Under the pieces are notes generated by a model. It ran no database searches, was not told the origin of the DNA, and was given only the letters and a program-made list of their open reading frames with translations. From assembly GCA_938028665.1 (NCBI GenBank), contig CALIMB010000033.1:1-64000 (forward strand): a stretch of DNA of 64,000 bases, given 5' to 3'. Source of the stretch: an uncultured Thermomicrobium sp. GTDB lineage: Bacteria; Chloroflexota; Chloroflexia; Thermomicrobiales; Thermomicrobiaceae. Positions 17,284-27,587 of the stretch are shown here, piece after piece (position 1 is the stretch's first letter; each line of letters starts with the position of its first letter). The position numbers were made by a program, and so were the translations under genes.

Positions 17284-18891
17284 TTACTGGGCGCCAGTAT
17301 CGTCCCGGCGAACTGTGACCGTGCGACCACGCACGCGTGTGCCGGCCAAAGCGGCGATGACGCGTTCAGCCGCGGCGACAGGAACTTCCACCAGTGTAAA
17401 CCGCTCTGTAATTTCGATTTGCCCAATCTCACGCCCTGGCAATCTCGCCTCATTGGCAATCGTGCCAACGATGTCGTTGGGGCGTACACCGTCTCGTCGA
17501 CCAAGTTCCAGGCGGAGTCGAACCATCCCCTTTTCCGGTCGATCGCCACCCGAGAGTTCGCTCAGCCGCTCAGGGTCGATAGCGCGTTCTTCCAGGAGCA
17601 GAGTGATCGCTGCAGCGGCGATATCGCTTGCGTCGTGGTACGGCAGCAGTTGATCGACAAGGAAGCGTCCTGCTGTGAGATCGCGCTGCTCGATGAGTTC
17701 AACCAGGGAGGCACCGAGTAGCTCGCGTTGGCGACGCACAATTTCTTCTCGGGTCGGGATGTGACGTACGACGAGACGTTTCCCAATGGCGCGTTCAATG
17801 GTCCGGAGCAACCAGCGCTCTCGAGGCTCGACAAGCGTGATTGCAGTACCAGGTGCTCCTGCACGAGCAGTGCGGCCGATGCGATGGACATAGGCGTCCG
17901 GATCCCCAGGGATGTCAAAGTTGATCACATGACTCACACTTGGGACATCGAGTCCGCGTGCAGCCACGTCAGTAGCGATCAGTAGGTTGACCTGCCCCGA
18001 GCGGAACCGCTGCATGGCGCGGTCGCGTAGAGCCTGGCTGAGGTCACCATGGATCGCTTCTGCCGCATAACCGCGCGATTGGAGGCGATGGGCAAGTTCG
18101 TCTGCCCCGCTCTTGGTTCGGACGAAGACGATGGCAGAGGTTGGTGCCTCGAAGTCGAGAATGCGCGAGAGTGCATCGATCTTCGCATGCGCGGTGACCT
18201 CATAAACAAACTGTTGGATCTGAGGCACCGTCACGCGCTCGGGATGAACGGTGATGGTCACCGGATTCCGAAGGAAGCGCCGAGTCAACTGGCGGATTCG
18301 TGGCGGGATCGTGGCGGAAAACAGTGCGGTCTGGCGTTCGCTCGGCACGCGTTCGAGAATCCATTCCACGTCTTCAATAAATCCCATATCCAGCATCTCG
18401 TCAGCCTCATCGAGCACAACGATTCGCACCTGTTCTAGGTGAAGTGTCTCACGCCGGATATGGTCCATGACACGCCCCGGAGTGCCAACGACGACGTCGA
18501 CAGGGTAACGAAGTGCTCGCAACTGCCGTTCGATCGGTTGGCCACCGTAGAGAGCGAGGACTCGGGCATTGAGGTACCGGCCGAATCGATGGATGGCCTC
18601 GGCAACTTGCACAGCCAGTTCACGTGTCGGAACAAGGACAAGTGCTTGCGGCCCACGACCGTTGGGCTCTAAGCGGTGTAGGATCGGTAATCCAAACGCG
18701 GCTGTCTTGCCGGTACCGGTATGGGCCTGGACGATGGCGTCCCGCCCGGCGAGCAGTACTGGGATGGCTTCCGCTTGAACAGGCATTGGCTGCTCAAAGC
18801 CGACATCACGCACTCCCTCGAGCACGGGTTGACTCAATCCGAGCATCGCGAATGCGCTCGGCTGGGTAGGTCGGGTAATGGTCATGTTCAC
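17284..18891 (-). CDS. deaD: DEAD-box ATP-dependent RNA helicase (CsdA/DeaD type)
   Basis: A 535-residue RNA helicase that unwinds structured RNA in ribosome assembly or mRNA turnover. The Q motif region is GFEQPMPVQ, motif I AHTGTGKT at 56-63, motif II DEAD at 161-164, motif III SAT, and motifs V and VI ATDVAARGLD and HRIGRTARAG. The C terminus (about 460-530) has the fold pattern of the DbpA/CsdA RNA-binding domain (RLRLELGRRDGVRPNDIVG...). The GTG at 18891 follows AAGGAG by 6 nt; the in-frame ATG two codons later is less well spaced. It is monocistronic, with 233 bp separating it from yebC. Confidence 0.93.
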   Translation of the reverse strand: MNMTITRPTQPSAFAMLGLSQPVLEGVRDVGFEQPMPVQAEAIPVLLAGRDAIVQAHTGTGKTAAFGLPILHRLEPNGRGPQALVLVPTRELAVQVAEAIHRFGRYLNARVLALYGGQPIERQLRALRYPVDVVVGTPGRVMDHIRRETLHLEQVRIVVLDEADEMLDMGFIEDVEWILERVPSERQTALFSATIPPRIRQLTRRFLRNPVTITVHPERVTVPQIQQFVYEVTAHAKIDALSRILDFEAPTSAIVFVRTKSGADELAHRLQSRGYAAEAIHGDLSQALRDRAMQRFRSGQVNLLIATDVAARGLDVPSVSHVINFDIPGDPDAYVHRIGRTARAGAPGTAITLVEPRERWLLRTIERAIGKRLVVRHIPTREEIVRRQRELLGASLVELIEQRDLTAGRFLVDQLLPYHDASDIAAAAITLLLEERAIDPERLSELSGGDRPEKGMVRLRLELGRRDGVRPNDIVGTIANEARLPGREIGQIEITERFTLVEVPVAAAERVIAALAGTRVRGRTVTVRRDDTGAQ

Positions 18892-19334
18892 AGAGTACTC
18901 CTTGTAGATCTCGTTTCGCTTGTCGGTCGTGCGGCCTCACATGGGGTGCACAACTCTTTGAGTTTACCACAGAGATACCAGCGAACCGCCAACGGATCGC
19001 GACATTGTCTAATCCCTCCCCGGTAGCGTGTCTCCGGACGAAGTGGGGTGCAGGAGGATGTTTGGTGAGACGAACGAGCCGATCTTGGCGACCGATTATC
19101 CCGTTTCCGGGTCGCGAGCAGTATGAGCAGGACGCGCGATCTGTGAGCTGCATCCCGTCTCCTCGTCGATGCGATGGTGTCACACCCCTGTTCAAGCGAT
19201 CGGTGAGCTCGGTCTCGAAACTCGGGTTTCTCGCCCTTCCCTCCGCATGCGGGAATAGAGTTTGTGGGGCGTGGAAAGTTACGGCTATTCGTTTCGCGGT
19301 ATCAGCGCAACGAGACTCACGTGGAGTCATGGGC

Positions 19335-20590
19335 TCATCGCGGCGGTGCAAGGTTTAGCTGGGCACGGCGCTCGCCATGGTGTGTTTCTACCATGGGCAG
19401 GGCGGCCATCGCACCGGAGGGTCCAGTCAGCCCCGCCACGGCAAAAATCATCGCGGCAAGCTCGAAGAGATCGACCAGTTTCCCGGCCAATAGCGCTCCA
19501 ACTGCGTATCCCCCATCGCGTTAGGGCGGTGCACGCCGCAGGCTGTGGCACGTCTCCGCCGATCACTGACATCAGTGACTGCCGCGAGGTGCGCCAGAGC
19601 GTTCAGCAGGGTACCTCGTCTGAGGCGTTTGGCAGTCCCTGTCGAAAGGATACAGGGAGGAGGTGGCTGGCACGACCAGAATGCCGGGTGCTTCCAGTTA
19701 CATGCCGTCTTCGGTACGTAATTTGCGACCCAAACAGTCGATCAGAACACCGGTGGCGAGTTGGGTAACACCCTAGACTCCTGGGTAGAGTGCCGTGAGC
19801 AGGCGAATTTTCTCCAGGTGTCTGCCTAAGACGGGGAAGACAGCCGGGAACAAATCCCAGAGCATACTGTGGTTGAGGCTCTTCATGAGGTCGACCTGAC
19901 GGACCGAAAACAGGGTGAGTTTTCGCCAGGGTGTGCGAACTGGTATCGTGGAGAAACGGCAGGCTATCCAACGCGGTTTGGGAACGATGGCCGCGTTGCT
20001 CATGCAGCGCAGGTGCTTGTCGCGGGTCGCAGTGTCCCTGCGAGGAGCAGTTCTGGGAAGGTGATACCAAATGTTACGCAGCAAAGGATCAGGATGAGGT
20101 GCTGTACGCGCTGCGAGGGGGCTAAGGCGAGGAATAAAGAGGGGGCGCCGGCTCCATAGCCGAAGCCCTTGCCAATCTCATGACGCGGCTATAGCGTGAA
20201 GAATCTGCGAGGGTAGTCTTGATCATAACAGCTGCTCGCGAATAGACTCTCTGATTCAGAACAGACTGATGTTAGTGATGGTAAAACTCTTGCCAAATTG
20301 GAGACTAGATCACAAGTGTTGGAGCATGAAGACCAAACACCTATCTGGTCACGAAAACAGTGTTCCATGCGGTTGAGCAACTAAGGTGACCAGCAGAGAG
20401 GTTCGTTCGTGCCTCGCTGAGCCCAAAACTACAGACAAACGGAAGGAGCAACGTTCGGCCGGCAGGTCTGGACTCCTGGGCAGCGATGCGCGCAAGAAGA
20501 GAGCACGCACTGCCAACTATCCCAGCGACAAACTGATGAGAAAGCGCAAGGTCAAACACTGCCAGTTGGCAACGATGCCAAGGTGAATGT
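19335..20590 (-). pseudogene. Decayed MFS transporter (multiple stops and frameshifts)
   Basis: Read on the minus strand, three frames together spell an almost full-length (about 410-codon) major facilitator that the ORF track does not show. N-terminal pieces are HQFVAGIVGS and SFGLSEARTNLSAGHLS, as in the MFS segment SFGLTKALTNLxAGRLSDR, then AAVMIKTTLAD. The second half has LFSVRQVDLMKSLNHSM and LWDLFPAVFPVLG, then ALYPGV followed by TAG (19773-19775) and GVTQLATGVLIDCLGRK. Another stop (TAA, 19698-19700) follows. After a frameshift near 19625-19650 comes AHLAAVTDVSDRRRRA, and after a second near 19523 RDGGYAVGALLAGKLVDLFE, ending at a TGA at 19335. The ends are approximate. The family resemblance is my recognition, not a search result, but pieces occur in the right order and spacing. 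Confidence 0.75.
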
Positions 20591-21741
20591 TCGTGCTGAT
20601 AACAGGCTGGGGTGTTTTGCGTCCTGTGGTTTGCTTGGAACCGTGGCACCAGATGTTTCATCACGTTTCCGTGACTTATCAGTGGTTCGGTTCTTTGTCG
20701 AGCACCAGCCGAGAAGCCCACTCACTCAGTGGGGCGCCGAGCTCGCTTGCGCAGGTGATCCGGTCAGCATTGGGAAGCAGGAGCGGAAGCTGTCAGAGTA
20801 GCGCGGCGATAGAGAAATCCGGTAGGTCACACACTGCGACAAGGTCTTTGTAGCATTCACGAGGCTGCCCGGCCACCAGGAGCTGAGCAACGGCAAGGAG
20901 AGTACCAGCGCAGCTGGGTAGGACTCAGAGCGTGTTGCAGCGTGTGCCCGATGACGTGGCCGTCTTATCCGCCTGATCGAAGGTAGGACGCAGAGCGTGC
21001 TGCAGCGTATGCCGAACCGGTGCTCGGAGTCGAACAGCGCACCTGCGTTCGCCACGCACTTGCCACCGCCGCTTGGAAATTTGGGCGATCTGATGCCGCT
21101 GGTGGAGAGCGCGTCGCCGGTGACCCGCGCGTGATCCGGAAGCTGGTAGCACGTACTCTGCCATGGATAAACCGGCGTGGAGCAGAGGATGAAGGAGAGC
21201 GAGTCAACAGTGATCACGGCACCATCAGCCGGCGGAGCCTAGACGAAACGGGTTGGATCGGCCGTCGGAATGCAGTTAGGAGCTGCAGCCGGCGAGGATT
21301 GCGGGTGGTGACGCACAGAGCAAGTCTGAAACTATGTGTCTATCGCATTGCTTCAAGATTGCCTGCCTGCTTGGGATGGACATTGAGCGGGAGTGTGTGA
21401 TCGATCATCAGAATCCTCCTGCTGTCGAGAAGTCGGCAGGGAAGCCACCCCCTATCTGACCGTGGTCCTTGTAGCAGCCTACCGGTGCGACGGTACGGCA
21501 GTGTTGCGCTATCTGCCGTCAAAGCTGAGGCTCACATTTCCCGAGGGAGAGACGGAGCACGGATACCTCGTCGCTGGCTCTGCTGGACGATATCAGTTGC
21601 AAAACGACGCGGGTGAGCAAACACCTTGGAGTGACGAAGAGCAAGAAGGGCAAACAGAGTTGTCGTTTTACGTGAGTAGAAGTCTCTTCACGGCGTGTGC
21701 GGGATCGGGTAGTGTTAGCGCAGCGGGACTACTGGCAGACC
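20591..21741. other. 1.15-kb stretch without an identifiable gene
   Basis: Between the transporter relic and the aldolase gene. Only a pair of 32-nt direct repeats (listed separately) stands out. On the minus strand an AGGAGG site sits 6 nt before an ATG at 21408 that opens a 22-codon frame (MIDHTLPLNVHPKQAG...) closed by TAG, possibly the start of another decayed gene. I could not recognise its family. Presumably the aldolase promoter is near 21700, but no good hexamers are visible. Confidence 0.4.
20917..21013. repeat. Direct repeat pair, 32 nt, period 65
   Basis: GGTAGGACTCAGAGCGTG... at 20917-20948 recurs at 20982-21013 with 29 of 32 positions identical, separated by 33 nt of unrelated sequence. 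There is no third copy at the same spacing on either side. It lies in gene-free DNA. Confidence 0.7.
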
Positions 21742-21751
21742 GGAGGGGTTG

Positions 21752-22537
21752 ATGCGAGAGAATAGCGCAAAGAGAAAGATGCTAGCCGGACAGCCGGCGT
21801 TCGGGTACACACTACAGCTTGGTGCACCGTTGGTAGCGGAGGCGCTTGCCAATTGTGGGATCGATTTCATCCTGATCGACACGCAGCATGGAACGTTTGG
21901 ATCTGACACGGTCATCGCAACATTAATGGCACTCTCCTGTAGTCGAGCAGTACCGATGGCACGCGTCGCACGCAACGATTACACGTTGATCGGCCGCTTG
22001 CTGGACGATGGCGTGCTTGGGATCGTCGTACCTCTGATCCATACGCAGGAGGAGGCTCGAGCGGTGGCGGAGGCGTGTCGCTTTCCACCGCGTGGCAAAC
22101 GATCATGGGGCTGGGGCCGAGCGCGTGTGTATGGATCGGACTATCCCGAGTGGATTGATGACGAACTGTTTGTCGCTGTGCAGATCGAAAGTGCGCAGGC
22201 GGTGGAGAACGCTGAGGCCATCCTCTCTGTCCCAGGGATCGATGGCTGTTGGATTGGTCCGGGAGACCTCGCACTCTCCCTTGGTCTCGATCCGCGGCAC
22301 GCGGCGATGGATGAGCGGCAAGAGCGTGCCATCGAACGTGTCCTTCAAGCGTGCCGGAATACAGGGAAAATTGCGGGATACGCAGCCTACAGTATTGATG
22401 ATGCGTTGCGACGGGCAAACCAAGGCTTTCGCTTTGTCACGGCGGGAAGCGATATCGGGTTCCTTGTCCAGGGAGCACTCAGTGGTGTGGAGCGACTTGG
22501 ACTAGCAGCTCAGGTGGGACGGGGATACGGCGAATGA
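21752..22537 (+). CDS. HpcH/HpaI family aldolase
   Basis: A 261-residue class II (metal-dependent) pyruvate aldolase of the HpcH/HpaI/citrate lyase beta family; relatives cleave 2-keto-3-deoxy sugar acids or 4-hydroxy-2-oxo acids. Family landmarks are FILIDTQHGTF (about 38-48), PMARVARNDYTLIGRLLDDG, the glycine-rich PRGKRSWGWGRARVYG loop, and AVQIESAQAVENAE with the metal-binding glutamate, followed by DGCWIGPGDLALSLG. The start ATG at 21752 has GGAGG 5 nt upstream; the track used a TTG one codon earlier. Its stop overlaps the next start (ATGA), coupling it to the phosphatidyltransferase gene. The physiological substrate cannot be assigned. Confidence 0.88.
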   Translation: MRENSAKRKMLAGQPAFGYTLQLGAPLVAEALANCGIDFILIDTQHGTFGSDTVIATLMALSCSRAVPMARVARNDYTLIGRLLDDGVLGIVVPLIHTQEEARAVAEACRFPPRGKRSWGWGRARVYGSDYPEWIDDELFVAVQIESAQAVENAEAILSVPGIDGCWIGPGDLALSLGLDPRHAAMDERQERAIERVLQACRNTGKIAGYAAYSIDDALRRANQGFRFVTAGSDIGFLVQGALSGVERLGLAAQVGRGYGE

Positions 22538-23382
22538 GCACATTTAGGTTCAAGCGGAGGTTGGTGAGTACCTGGGTTGCCGAGTTCCGCCGTAGTCTGA
22601 AGCCGCGGCCGACTCCGGAGCTGGTGAACGTTGCGCTGTTTCGCCCGCTCGGTTTCCTCGTCGCTCGCAGCTTCTTGCGGACGCCCGTGCGGCCGACGCA
22701 CCTTGTCATCGCACATACTGTCCTTGGGCTGGTAGCCGCGACATTCCTTGCACGTGGTGCTGATCGGCTTGCGGCGCTGCTCCTTCAAGTCGTCACTGTC
22801 CTTGACAATGCGGATGGTCAGCTGGCGCGGCTGCGAGAGGAGGAGACGGAACTGGGTCGGTATCTGGATACCGAGTTCGATGCAGTTGTAAACCTCGCAC
22901 TTTTTACTGCAATAGCTGCTCGAACAAGGCAACGGTACCGATCACTTGCTGCTTATGCAGTTCTGACGCTACTCCTGAGCTGGGACTTTAACGTGGAATA
23001 CTTGTATAGATCAGTCCGGGGAGAGGAGGTTCGTTCCCGATGGAGTGATCGGGGCGGTTGGGGGCTCGCCTTGGCTCGCTGGATCTACCGTCTTGTGTAC
23101 ACACCACAGGATCAGGCAATCCGATGGTTGGAAGGAAAGCTTCTTGCACTTGCTGCGCCTGGTTATCAGTATCACCCCGAGGTCACCCGGCAATGGTGGG
23201 ATCATCGGGTGACGTTTGCAGGAGCTAACCTGGGACTTTCCACGCAATATGCTTGGCTTGGCCTCTTCCTGTGGTGGCAACGTGTGCAGCAGTATCCGAC
23301 TTTCGTTCTCAGTCAGCTCTTCGTTCCACTGCTTGTGACTGCCTGGCGCTGGGTTTCGTTGCGTCGAGAATACGGTGGTTGA
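22534..23382 (+). CDS. CDP-alcohol phosphatidyltransferase family protein
   Basis: An integral membrane enzyme of 282 residues that transfers a phosphoalcohol from a CDP-activated donor. The signature D-x2-DG-x2-AR-x8-G-x3-D-x3-D is perfect: it begins with DNADGQLARL at residue 91 and ends with Asp116, supplying all four metal-binding aspartates. Several hydrophobic segments surround it (HLVIAHTVLGLVAATFLA, LAAYAVLTLLLSW and a C-terminal pair). The acceptor alcohol is unknown; the sequence is not close to PgsA or PssA in layout. It overlaps the aldolase gene by 4 nt. The 3' end of the gene is part of a 32-nt repeat duplicated just downstream. Confidence 0.87.
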   Translation: MSTFRFKRRLVSTWVAEFRRSLKPRPTPELVNVALFRPLGFLVARSFLRTPVRPTHLVIAHTVLGLVAATFLARGADRLAALLLQVVTVLDNADGQLARLREEETELGRYLDTEFDAVVNLALFTAIAARTRQRYRSLAAYAVLTLLLSWDFNVEYLYRSVRGEEVRSRWSDRGGWGLALARWIYRLVYTPQDQAIRWLEGKLLALAAPGYQYHPEVTRQWWDHRVTFAGANLGLSTQYAWLGLFLWWQRVQQYPTFVLSQLFVPLLVTAWRWVSLRREYGG

Positions 23383-23452
23383 CTTGGTCATGTTTGAGGA
23401 GCACCACGGCACGATCACCCGTTTCGTGGCGACGAGAATACAGTGGTCGGCT
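23353..23452. repeat. Direct repeat pair, 32 nt, period 68
   Basis: GTTTCGTTGCGTCGAGAATAC... at 23353-23384, which includes the last codons of the phosphatidyltransferase gene, recurs at 23421-23452 with 27 of 32 positions identical. This looks like an old tandem duplication of the gene end. The rest of 23453-23740 holds no gene I can support. Confidence 0.6.
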
Positions 23453-23746
23453 CCGTGGAAGCAGATCCCGAGCGGGTAATAACTGACGCCGTGCGCGTGC
23501 AAGGGGTGTACGGTGCCGTTGATGAGCGGCGGCGCGACCTTGCAACGGCTCCGGCCACTGGGTGAGTTACGGTAAAAATGCTTCGGTTCCCAGCGGATGA
23601 CAAAGATGCTGTTTGACGGAGTCTGTGTTGGCGGTGCTCAAGGAGCGGTGGCTACGATCCGGGTCCTTTAAAATGAAGAAGGTTTGTTCAGACGGGAAGA
23701 TACGTTAGCGTGGTGGGGCGGTATTCCTATACCCGGCGGTACGAAA

Positions 23747-23775
23747 TTGCTCACCGTGTGTCGCCTGTGTATGCT
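23747..23775 (+). promoter_or_regulatory. Candidate folE promoter
   Basis: TTGCTC at 23747-23752 and TATGCT at 23770-23775 with the optimal 17-bp spacer, 72 bp before the folE start. Each hexamer matches four of six consensus positions. Confidence 0.45.
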
Positions 23776-23847
23776 CGTGCTACGCTGGGTGTTGCGCCGA
23801 AAACACTCGGCGTCAAGCGTCGCTGTATCTGACTAGCGAGATGATGG

Positions 23848-24492
23848 ATGAAACGCGGGGCGGTTCAAATGACGCAGCCAGAGTGGGTGATCGAGGCTGA
23901 GGACACAGGACTCCGTTTTGCGACATCGTGTGACCTGGCACGTCTTCAAGAGCTGGTAGCCGAATGGCTGGAATTGATCGGCGAGGATCCACAGCGAGAA
24001 GGACTGCAGCGTACGCCGCAGCGTGTAGCTAAGGCGTGGGCGTTCCTCACACGGGGATACCGCCAGAATTTGCATGAGATCGTGAATGAGGCGATCTTCC
24101 ATGTGGAAGAAAACACGATGGTTGTCGTGAAAGGCATAGAATTCTACTCAATGTGCGAACACCATCTGTTGCCATTTTTTGGCCATATTCACATTGGATA
24201 CCTGCCGCAGGGGAAGATCCTTGGTTTGAGCAAGTTCGCGCGGATCGTTGACCTCTACGCGCGTCGACTTCAGGTGCAGGAACGCCTTACTCAGCAAGTG
24301 GCGCAGGCAATTGTGGATCTCTTGGAGCCACAAGGCGTTGCAGTGGTTGCTGACGGGATTCATCTCTGCATGATGATGCGGGGTGTGGAGAAGCAACACG
24401 CCCGGACGACCACAAGTGCGATGCTGGGCATCTTTCGTGAGTCGACCGAGGCGCGTGACGAGTTCTACCGTTTGCTTTCGACCAGCACGTGA
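23848..24492 (+). CDS. folE: GTP cyclohydrolase I
   Basis: Converts GTP to 7,8-dihydroneopterin triphosphate, the first step of folate (and some pterin) synthesis. The protein is 214 residues. The zinc ligands are present in [12 protein letters not shown] (Cys103, His106) and HLCMMMRG (Cys174). The family core motifs [38 protein letters not shown] and [10 protein letters not shown] are intact. An internal ATG at 23869 is an alternative start; neither start has a strong Shine-Dalgarno sequence. No other folate gene is adjacent. Confidence 0.94.
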   Translation: MKRGAVQMTQPEWVIEAEDTGLRFATSCDLARLQELVAEWLELIGEDPQREGLQRTPQRVAKAWAFLTRGYRQNLHEIVNEAIFHVEENTMVVVKGIEFYSMCEHHLLPFFGHIHIGYLPQGKILGLSKFARIVDLYARRLQVQERLTQQVAQAIVDLLEPQGVAVVADGIHLCMMMRGVEKQHARTTTSAMLGIFRESTEARDEFYRLLSTST

Positions 24493-24513
24493 AAACGGCG
24501 GTACAGTAAGAAC

Positions 24514-25683
24514 TTAACGACCGGTGTCCTGAGCCAACCAGCTTGCTAATTCTGCTTCCATCTGCATGAACCCTTCCGGTGAGGGTGGCTGGAGCGTTAC
24601 TGTGGGACGAGGTTCAGTGAGAAAATCGCCTTCGATCGCGCCAGCCATACCACGGCCAGTGAGGAACCAGCAACGACCGAATGCTCGGGCTTCAGGTGCG
24701 GGTGCATCGTAGCCCAAGCACCGAGCGATGTCGCGTGCGGCGACCTCCGCTTGTTGCTGAGCGAAGACTGCCGCCTTGGGCACGAGCAAGTTTTCGCGGA
24801 TACGCACGGCTGCAACATCGCCGACAGCCCAGATGCCGTCGACATTCGTGCGCATCGTTTCTAACGACGCCGGAATCCAGTCGCCGTCTGCCAGATTTGC
24901 GACGCGAGCGAGTGCCGGTGCTCGGTGCGGTGGTACCACGATCAAGAGATCGAAAAGTTCTCGGTTGCCAGAAGCGAAAACGACCTCGCGGTGTCGCGCA
25001 TCGACAGCACTGAGTTGCTCACCGGTGCGCACGTTCACCCCACGAGTCTCGAGCAGGTGGGTCAATTGCTCGCCGATCGTGGGACCAGCGACGGCAAGCG
25101 GGCTCGGCTCGGGTGTCACAACTGTCACGTCGATTGACTGGTCGATTCCTCGTTCCTCGGCGAGATCCCGAACCAACAAAGCGACCTCGTAGGGCGCTGG
25201 CGGGCACTTGTAAGGTAAGCGGGCGATCACGATCAGGACGCGTCCTCCCAAGAAAGAGTGGAGACGCTCCCGCAGGTGGAGCGCTGCGGGGAGGGTCCAG
25301 CAGTGCGCGGCGACACCGTTCTCGAGCGCACTGGCCAATCCAGGGATCACTTCCGGCACAACCTCTGCACCGCTAGCCAAAACGAGTGCGTCATAGGTGA
25401 GAGATCCAACACTTGTCTCGACCCGACGCGCGATCGGGTCAATCTGGAGCGCATCAGCGACGAGCAGTTCTGCTATGCCAGCGAGCACGCGCGAGGGCCG
25501 GATCATGACTTCCTCGGGTTCTCGCCAGCCGCGCATGATGAGGAGGAGCGTTACTCCGAGGCGCTGCTCGTCGTGTCGATCGATAACAACAAGACGATCG
25601 TCGGGATCAAGATATGAGCGGAGTGCTCGAGCAGTCGCGAGGCCACCCGGCCCTGCGCCAATGATGACGACGTTGTGCGCCAT
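24514..25683 (-). CDS. Sulfide:quinone oxidoreductase-like flavoprotein
   Basis: A 389-residue FAD protein of the pyridine nucleotide-disulfide oxidoreductase superfamily. The N-terminal dinucleotide fold is VVIIGAGPGGLATARAL and the C-terminal FAD motif is IWAVGDVAAV (about 284-293). Three cysteines fall where sulfide:quinone oxidoreductases and flavocytochrome c sulfide dehydrogenases carry redox cysteines: Cys128 (AHCW), Cys160 (LPYKCPPAPYE) and Cys338 (FGRCWF). This fits sulfide oxidation to sulfur with electrons to quinone, but the family also contains type II NADH dehydrogenase-like proteins of unknown function. It is monocistronic and converges on folE. Confidence 0.78.
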   Translation of the reverse strand: MAHNVVIIGAGPGGLATARALRSYLDPDDRLVVIDRHDEQRLGVTLLLIMRGWREPEEVMIRPSRVLAGIAELLVADALQIDPIARRVETSVGSLTYDALVLASGAEVVPEVIPGLASALENGVAAHCWTLPAALHLRERLHSFLGGRVLIVIARLPYKCPPAPYEVALLVRDLAEERGIDQSIDVTVVTPEPSPLAVAGPTIGEQLTHLLETRGVNVRTGEQLSAVDARHREVVFASGNRELFDLLIVVPPHRAPALARVANLADGDWIPASLETMRTNVDGIWAVGDVAAVRIRENLLVPKAAVFAQQQAEVAARDIARCLGYDAPAPEARAFGRCWFLTGRGMAGAIEGDFLTEPRPTVTLQPPSPEGFMQMEAELASWLAQDTGR

Positions 25684-25768
25684 CGCTTGCCCCCTTGAGC
25701 TTCCATCACGCTATCACACAGCGATTGTACTCAGCCAATGACGCCCGTGATCCGGACCCTGGTGTTGC

Positions 25769-25797
25769 TTGTCAAGAGGTGAGGGATGGCGTAGAAT
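25769..25797 (+). promoter_or_regulatory. Promoter of the hem operon
   Basis: TTGTCA at 25769-25774 and TAGAAT at 25792-25797 with exactly 17 bp between them, 98 bp upstream of hemCD. Both boxes match five of six consensus bases. Confidence 0.68.
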
Positions 25798-25895
25798 CCC
25801 GGGAAAAGGAAAAGGTGAACAGATTCGAGCAGATTTGACAGCATCGAGTAGAAACTGAAGACGAGATATCGACGGGAAAGGACCCAGAAGCGACC

Positions 25896-27587
25896 GTGGC
25901 GGCGGGGTTTCGCGTGGGTACAAGAGGGAGCGTGCTCGCGCTCGCTCAAGCAGAACGGGTCGTGGTTGCGCTCGAACGTGTCGCTCCGGAACAGCGGTGG
26001 ACCATTGTCCCCGTGGTGACTACTGGTGACCGCGATCGGGCGACCTCGCTGACCATCCTGGGTGGGAGTGGAGTCTTTGTGAAAGAGCTCCATGAAGCGC
26101 TCCTCGTCGGGGAAATCGACCTCGCGGTACACAGTGCGAAGGATCTTCCCACACACCTTCCCCGTGGCTTGCAGCTGGTGGCCGTCCTTGGTCGCGACGA
26201 TGTGCGGGACGTTCTTGTCAGCCGATCGGGAGCGACACTCGCGACACTGCCGCCCGGAGCGCGAATTGGGACGAGTTCCCGGCGTCGCCGTGCGATGGTC
26301 ACGGCACTGCGACCGGATATCGCACTCGAGGAGGTGCGGGGAAATGTCGACACGCGTCTGCGCAAGCTGGAGGAAGGAGTTGTTGATGGGCTGATCTTGG
26401 CAGCGGCTGGTCTCGTGCGACTTGGGCGAGTGGACGTCATCACTGAATATCTCGATCCAGACATCTTTGTCCCCGCTCCTGGTCAAGGGGCCCTGGCGCT
26501 GGTTTGCCGAGCCGCCGATCCGGTGGCGGCGATCGTTGCACAGCTCGACGAGCCAGATCTGCATCTTGCTGTGGCTGTGGAACGATCTTTCCTTGGAGCA
26601 TTCGGTAGTGGATGTTCCTTGCCGCTGGGCGCTTATGCCACCGTAGCGCATGGGAGAGTGACGCTTCGTGTGGCCGTCGCGGCAAGCGAGCGGAGCCCCC
26701 TCCTGCGTCGCCAGGCGTCGTGGTTGGCCTCAGATGCGATAGAAGCAGCGGCCGCTCTGGCTCGGGAGATACAGGGTGAACTGGGAGGAGCGGAATCTTG
26801 GCAGCCGGGGAGGAGCACATTTCTGGCCGGACGGCGTGTCCTGATTTTGCGTCCGCTCGGGCAAGAGCGTGACCTTGTTGAGCGTTTACGTGCACTGAAA
26901 GCTGTACCCATTGTCGCTCCTGCAATCCGTATTGTTCCGCCTGATGACTGGGAACCACTAGATCGCGCTCTTGCAGAACTGGAACGATTTGATTGGGTGG
27001 TGTTCACCAGTGTCAACGGCGTCCGGGCCGTTCTCGACCGGTTGGTCATGCTTGGCCGATCTTTCGATGCCTTGCGAGCAGTACAAGTGGCTGCAATTGG
27101 CCCAGGGACAGCACGGGAGCTCACTGCACATGGGGTCACACCACGCCTGGTTCCGAGGACCTATGTTGCAGAAGCGTTGGCTGCCGACCTCATCGCTCGA
27201 AGCGTGGTCAATGCGCGGATTCTGCTCCCGCGAGCTGCCGAGGCGCGTGATGTCCTACCACGTGCTCTCGCCGAGGCGGGTGCCCACGTAGTCGTTGTGC
27301 CTGCGTATCGAACCCAGTATCTCCCCTTGCCAGAAGATGTTCGGCGGGACCTCATAAGTGGTCGGATTGATTGGGTACTCCTCACTGCGAGTTCAACGGT
27401 GCGAAGTCTCGTTGCGGCAGTTGGTGATTTTGCTCACGTGCCCAGCCATGTGCGGGTGGCGGCGATCGGCCCCGTGACGGCAGCCACGGCGCGCGAGTTG
27501 CATGTGCGGGTCGACGTCATTGCCGAGCGACAGACGATCGATGGAATAGTCGAAGCGATCGTACGAGCAGAAGGGAGTTCGCGGTGA
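25896..27587 (+). CDS. hemC-hemD: Bifunctional porphobilinogen deaminase / uroporphyrinogen-III synthase
   Basis: A 563-residue fusion catalysing two consecutive steps: polymerisation of four porphobilinogens to hydroxymethylbilane, then cyclisation to uroporphyrinogen III. The HemC part (about 1-310) has [14 protein letters not shown], the HSAKDLPT motif at 79-86, GTSSRRRRA and [12 protein letters not shown], with Cys240 ([10 protein letters not shown]) carrying the dipyrromethane cofactor. The HemD part (about 320-563) has the loose family pattern [28 protein letters not shown] and [12 protein letters not shown]. The start is a GTG with only a weak upstream purine tract. It is the first gene after a good promoter and overlaps hemB by 4 nt. 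Confidence 0.92.
   Translation: MAAGFRVGTRGSVLALAQAERVVVALERVAPEQRWTIVPVVTTGDRDRATSLTILGGSGVFVKELHEALLVGEIDLAVHSAKDLPTHLPRGLQLVAVLGRDDVRDVLVSRSGATLATLPPGARIGTSSRRRRAMVTALRPDIALEEVRGNVDTRLRKLEEGVVDGLILAAAGLVRLGRVDVITEYLDPDIFVPAPGQGALALVCRAADPVAAIVAQLDEPDLHLAVAVERSFLGAFGSGCSLPLGAYATVAHGRVTLRVAVAASERSPLLRRQASWLASDAIEAAAALAREIQGELGGAESWQPGRSTFLAGRRVLILRPLGQERDLVERLRALKAVPIVAPAIRIVPPDDWEPLDRALAELERFDWVVFTSVNGVRAVLDRLVMLGRSFDALRAVQVAAIGPGTARELTAHGVTPRLVPRTYVAEALAADLIARSVVNARILLPRAAEARDVLPRALAEAGAHVVVVPAYRTQYLPLPEDVRRDLISGRIDWVLLTASSTVRSLVAAVGDFAHVPSHVRVAAIGPVTAATARELHVRVDVIAERQTIDGIVEAIVRAEGSSR

Noticed and set aside
20917-21013. CRISPR-like mini-array (32-nt repeats, 33-nt spacer)
   Set aside because: Only two copies, three mismatches between them, no cas genes in the window and no leader. 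Two other repeat pairs with the same spacing but different sequence make slippage or duplication more likely.
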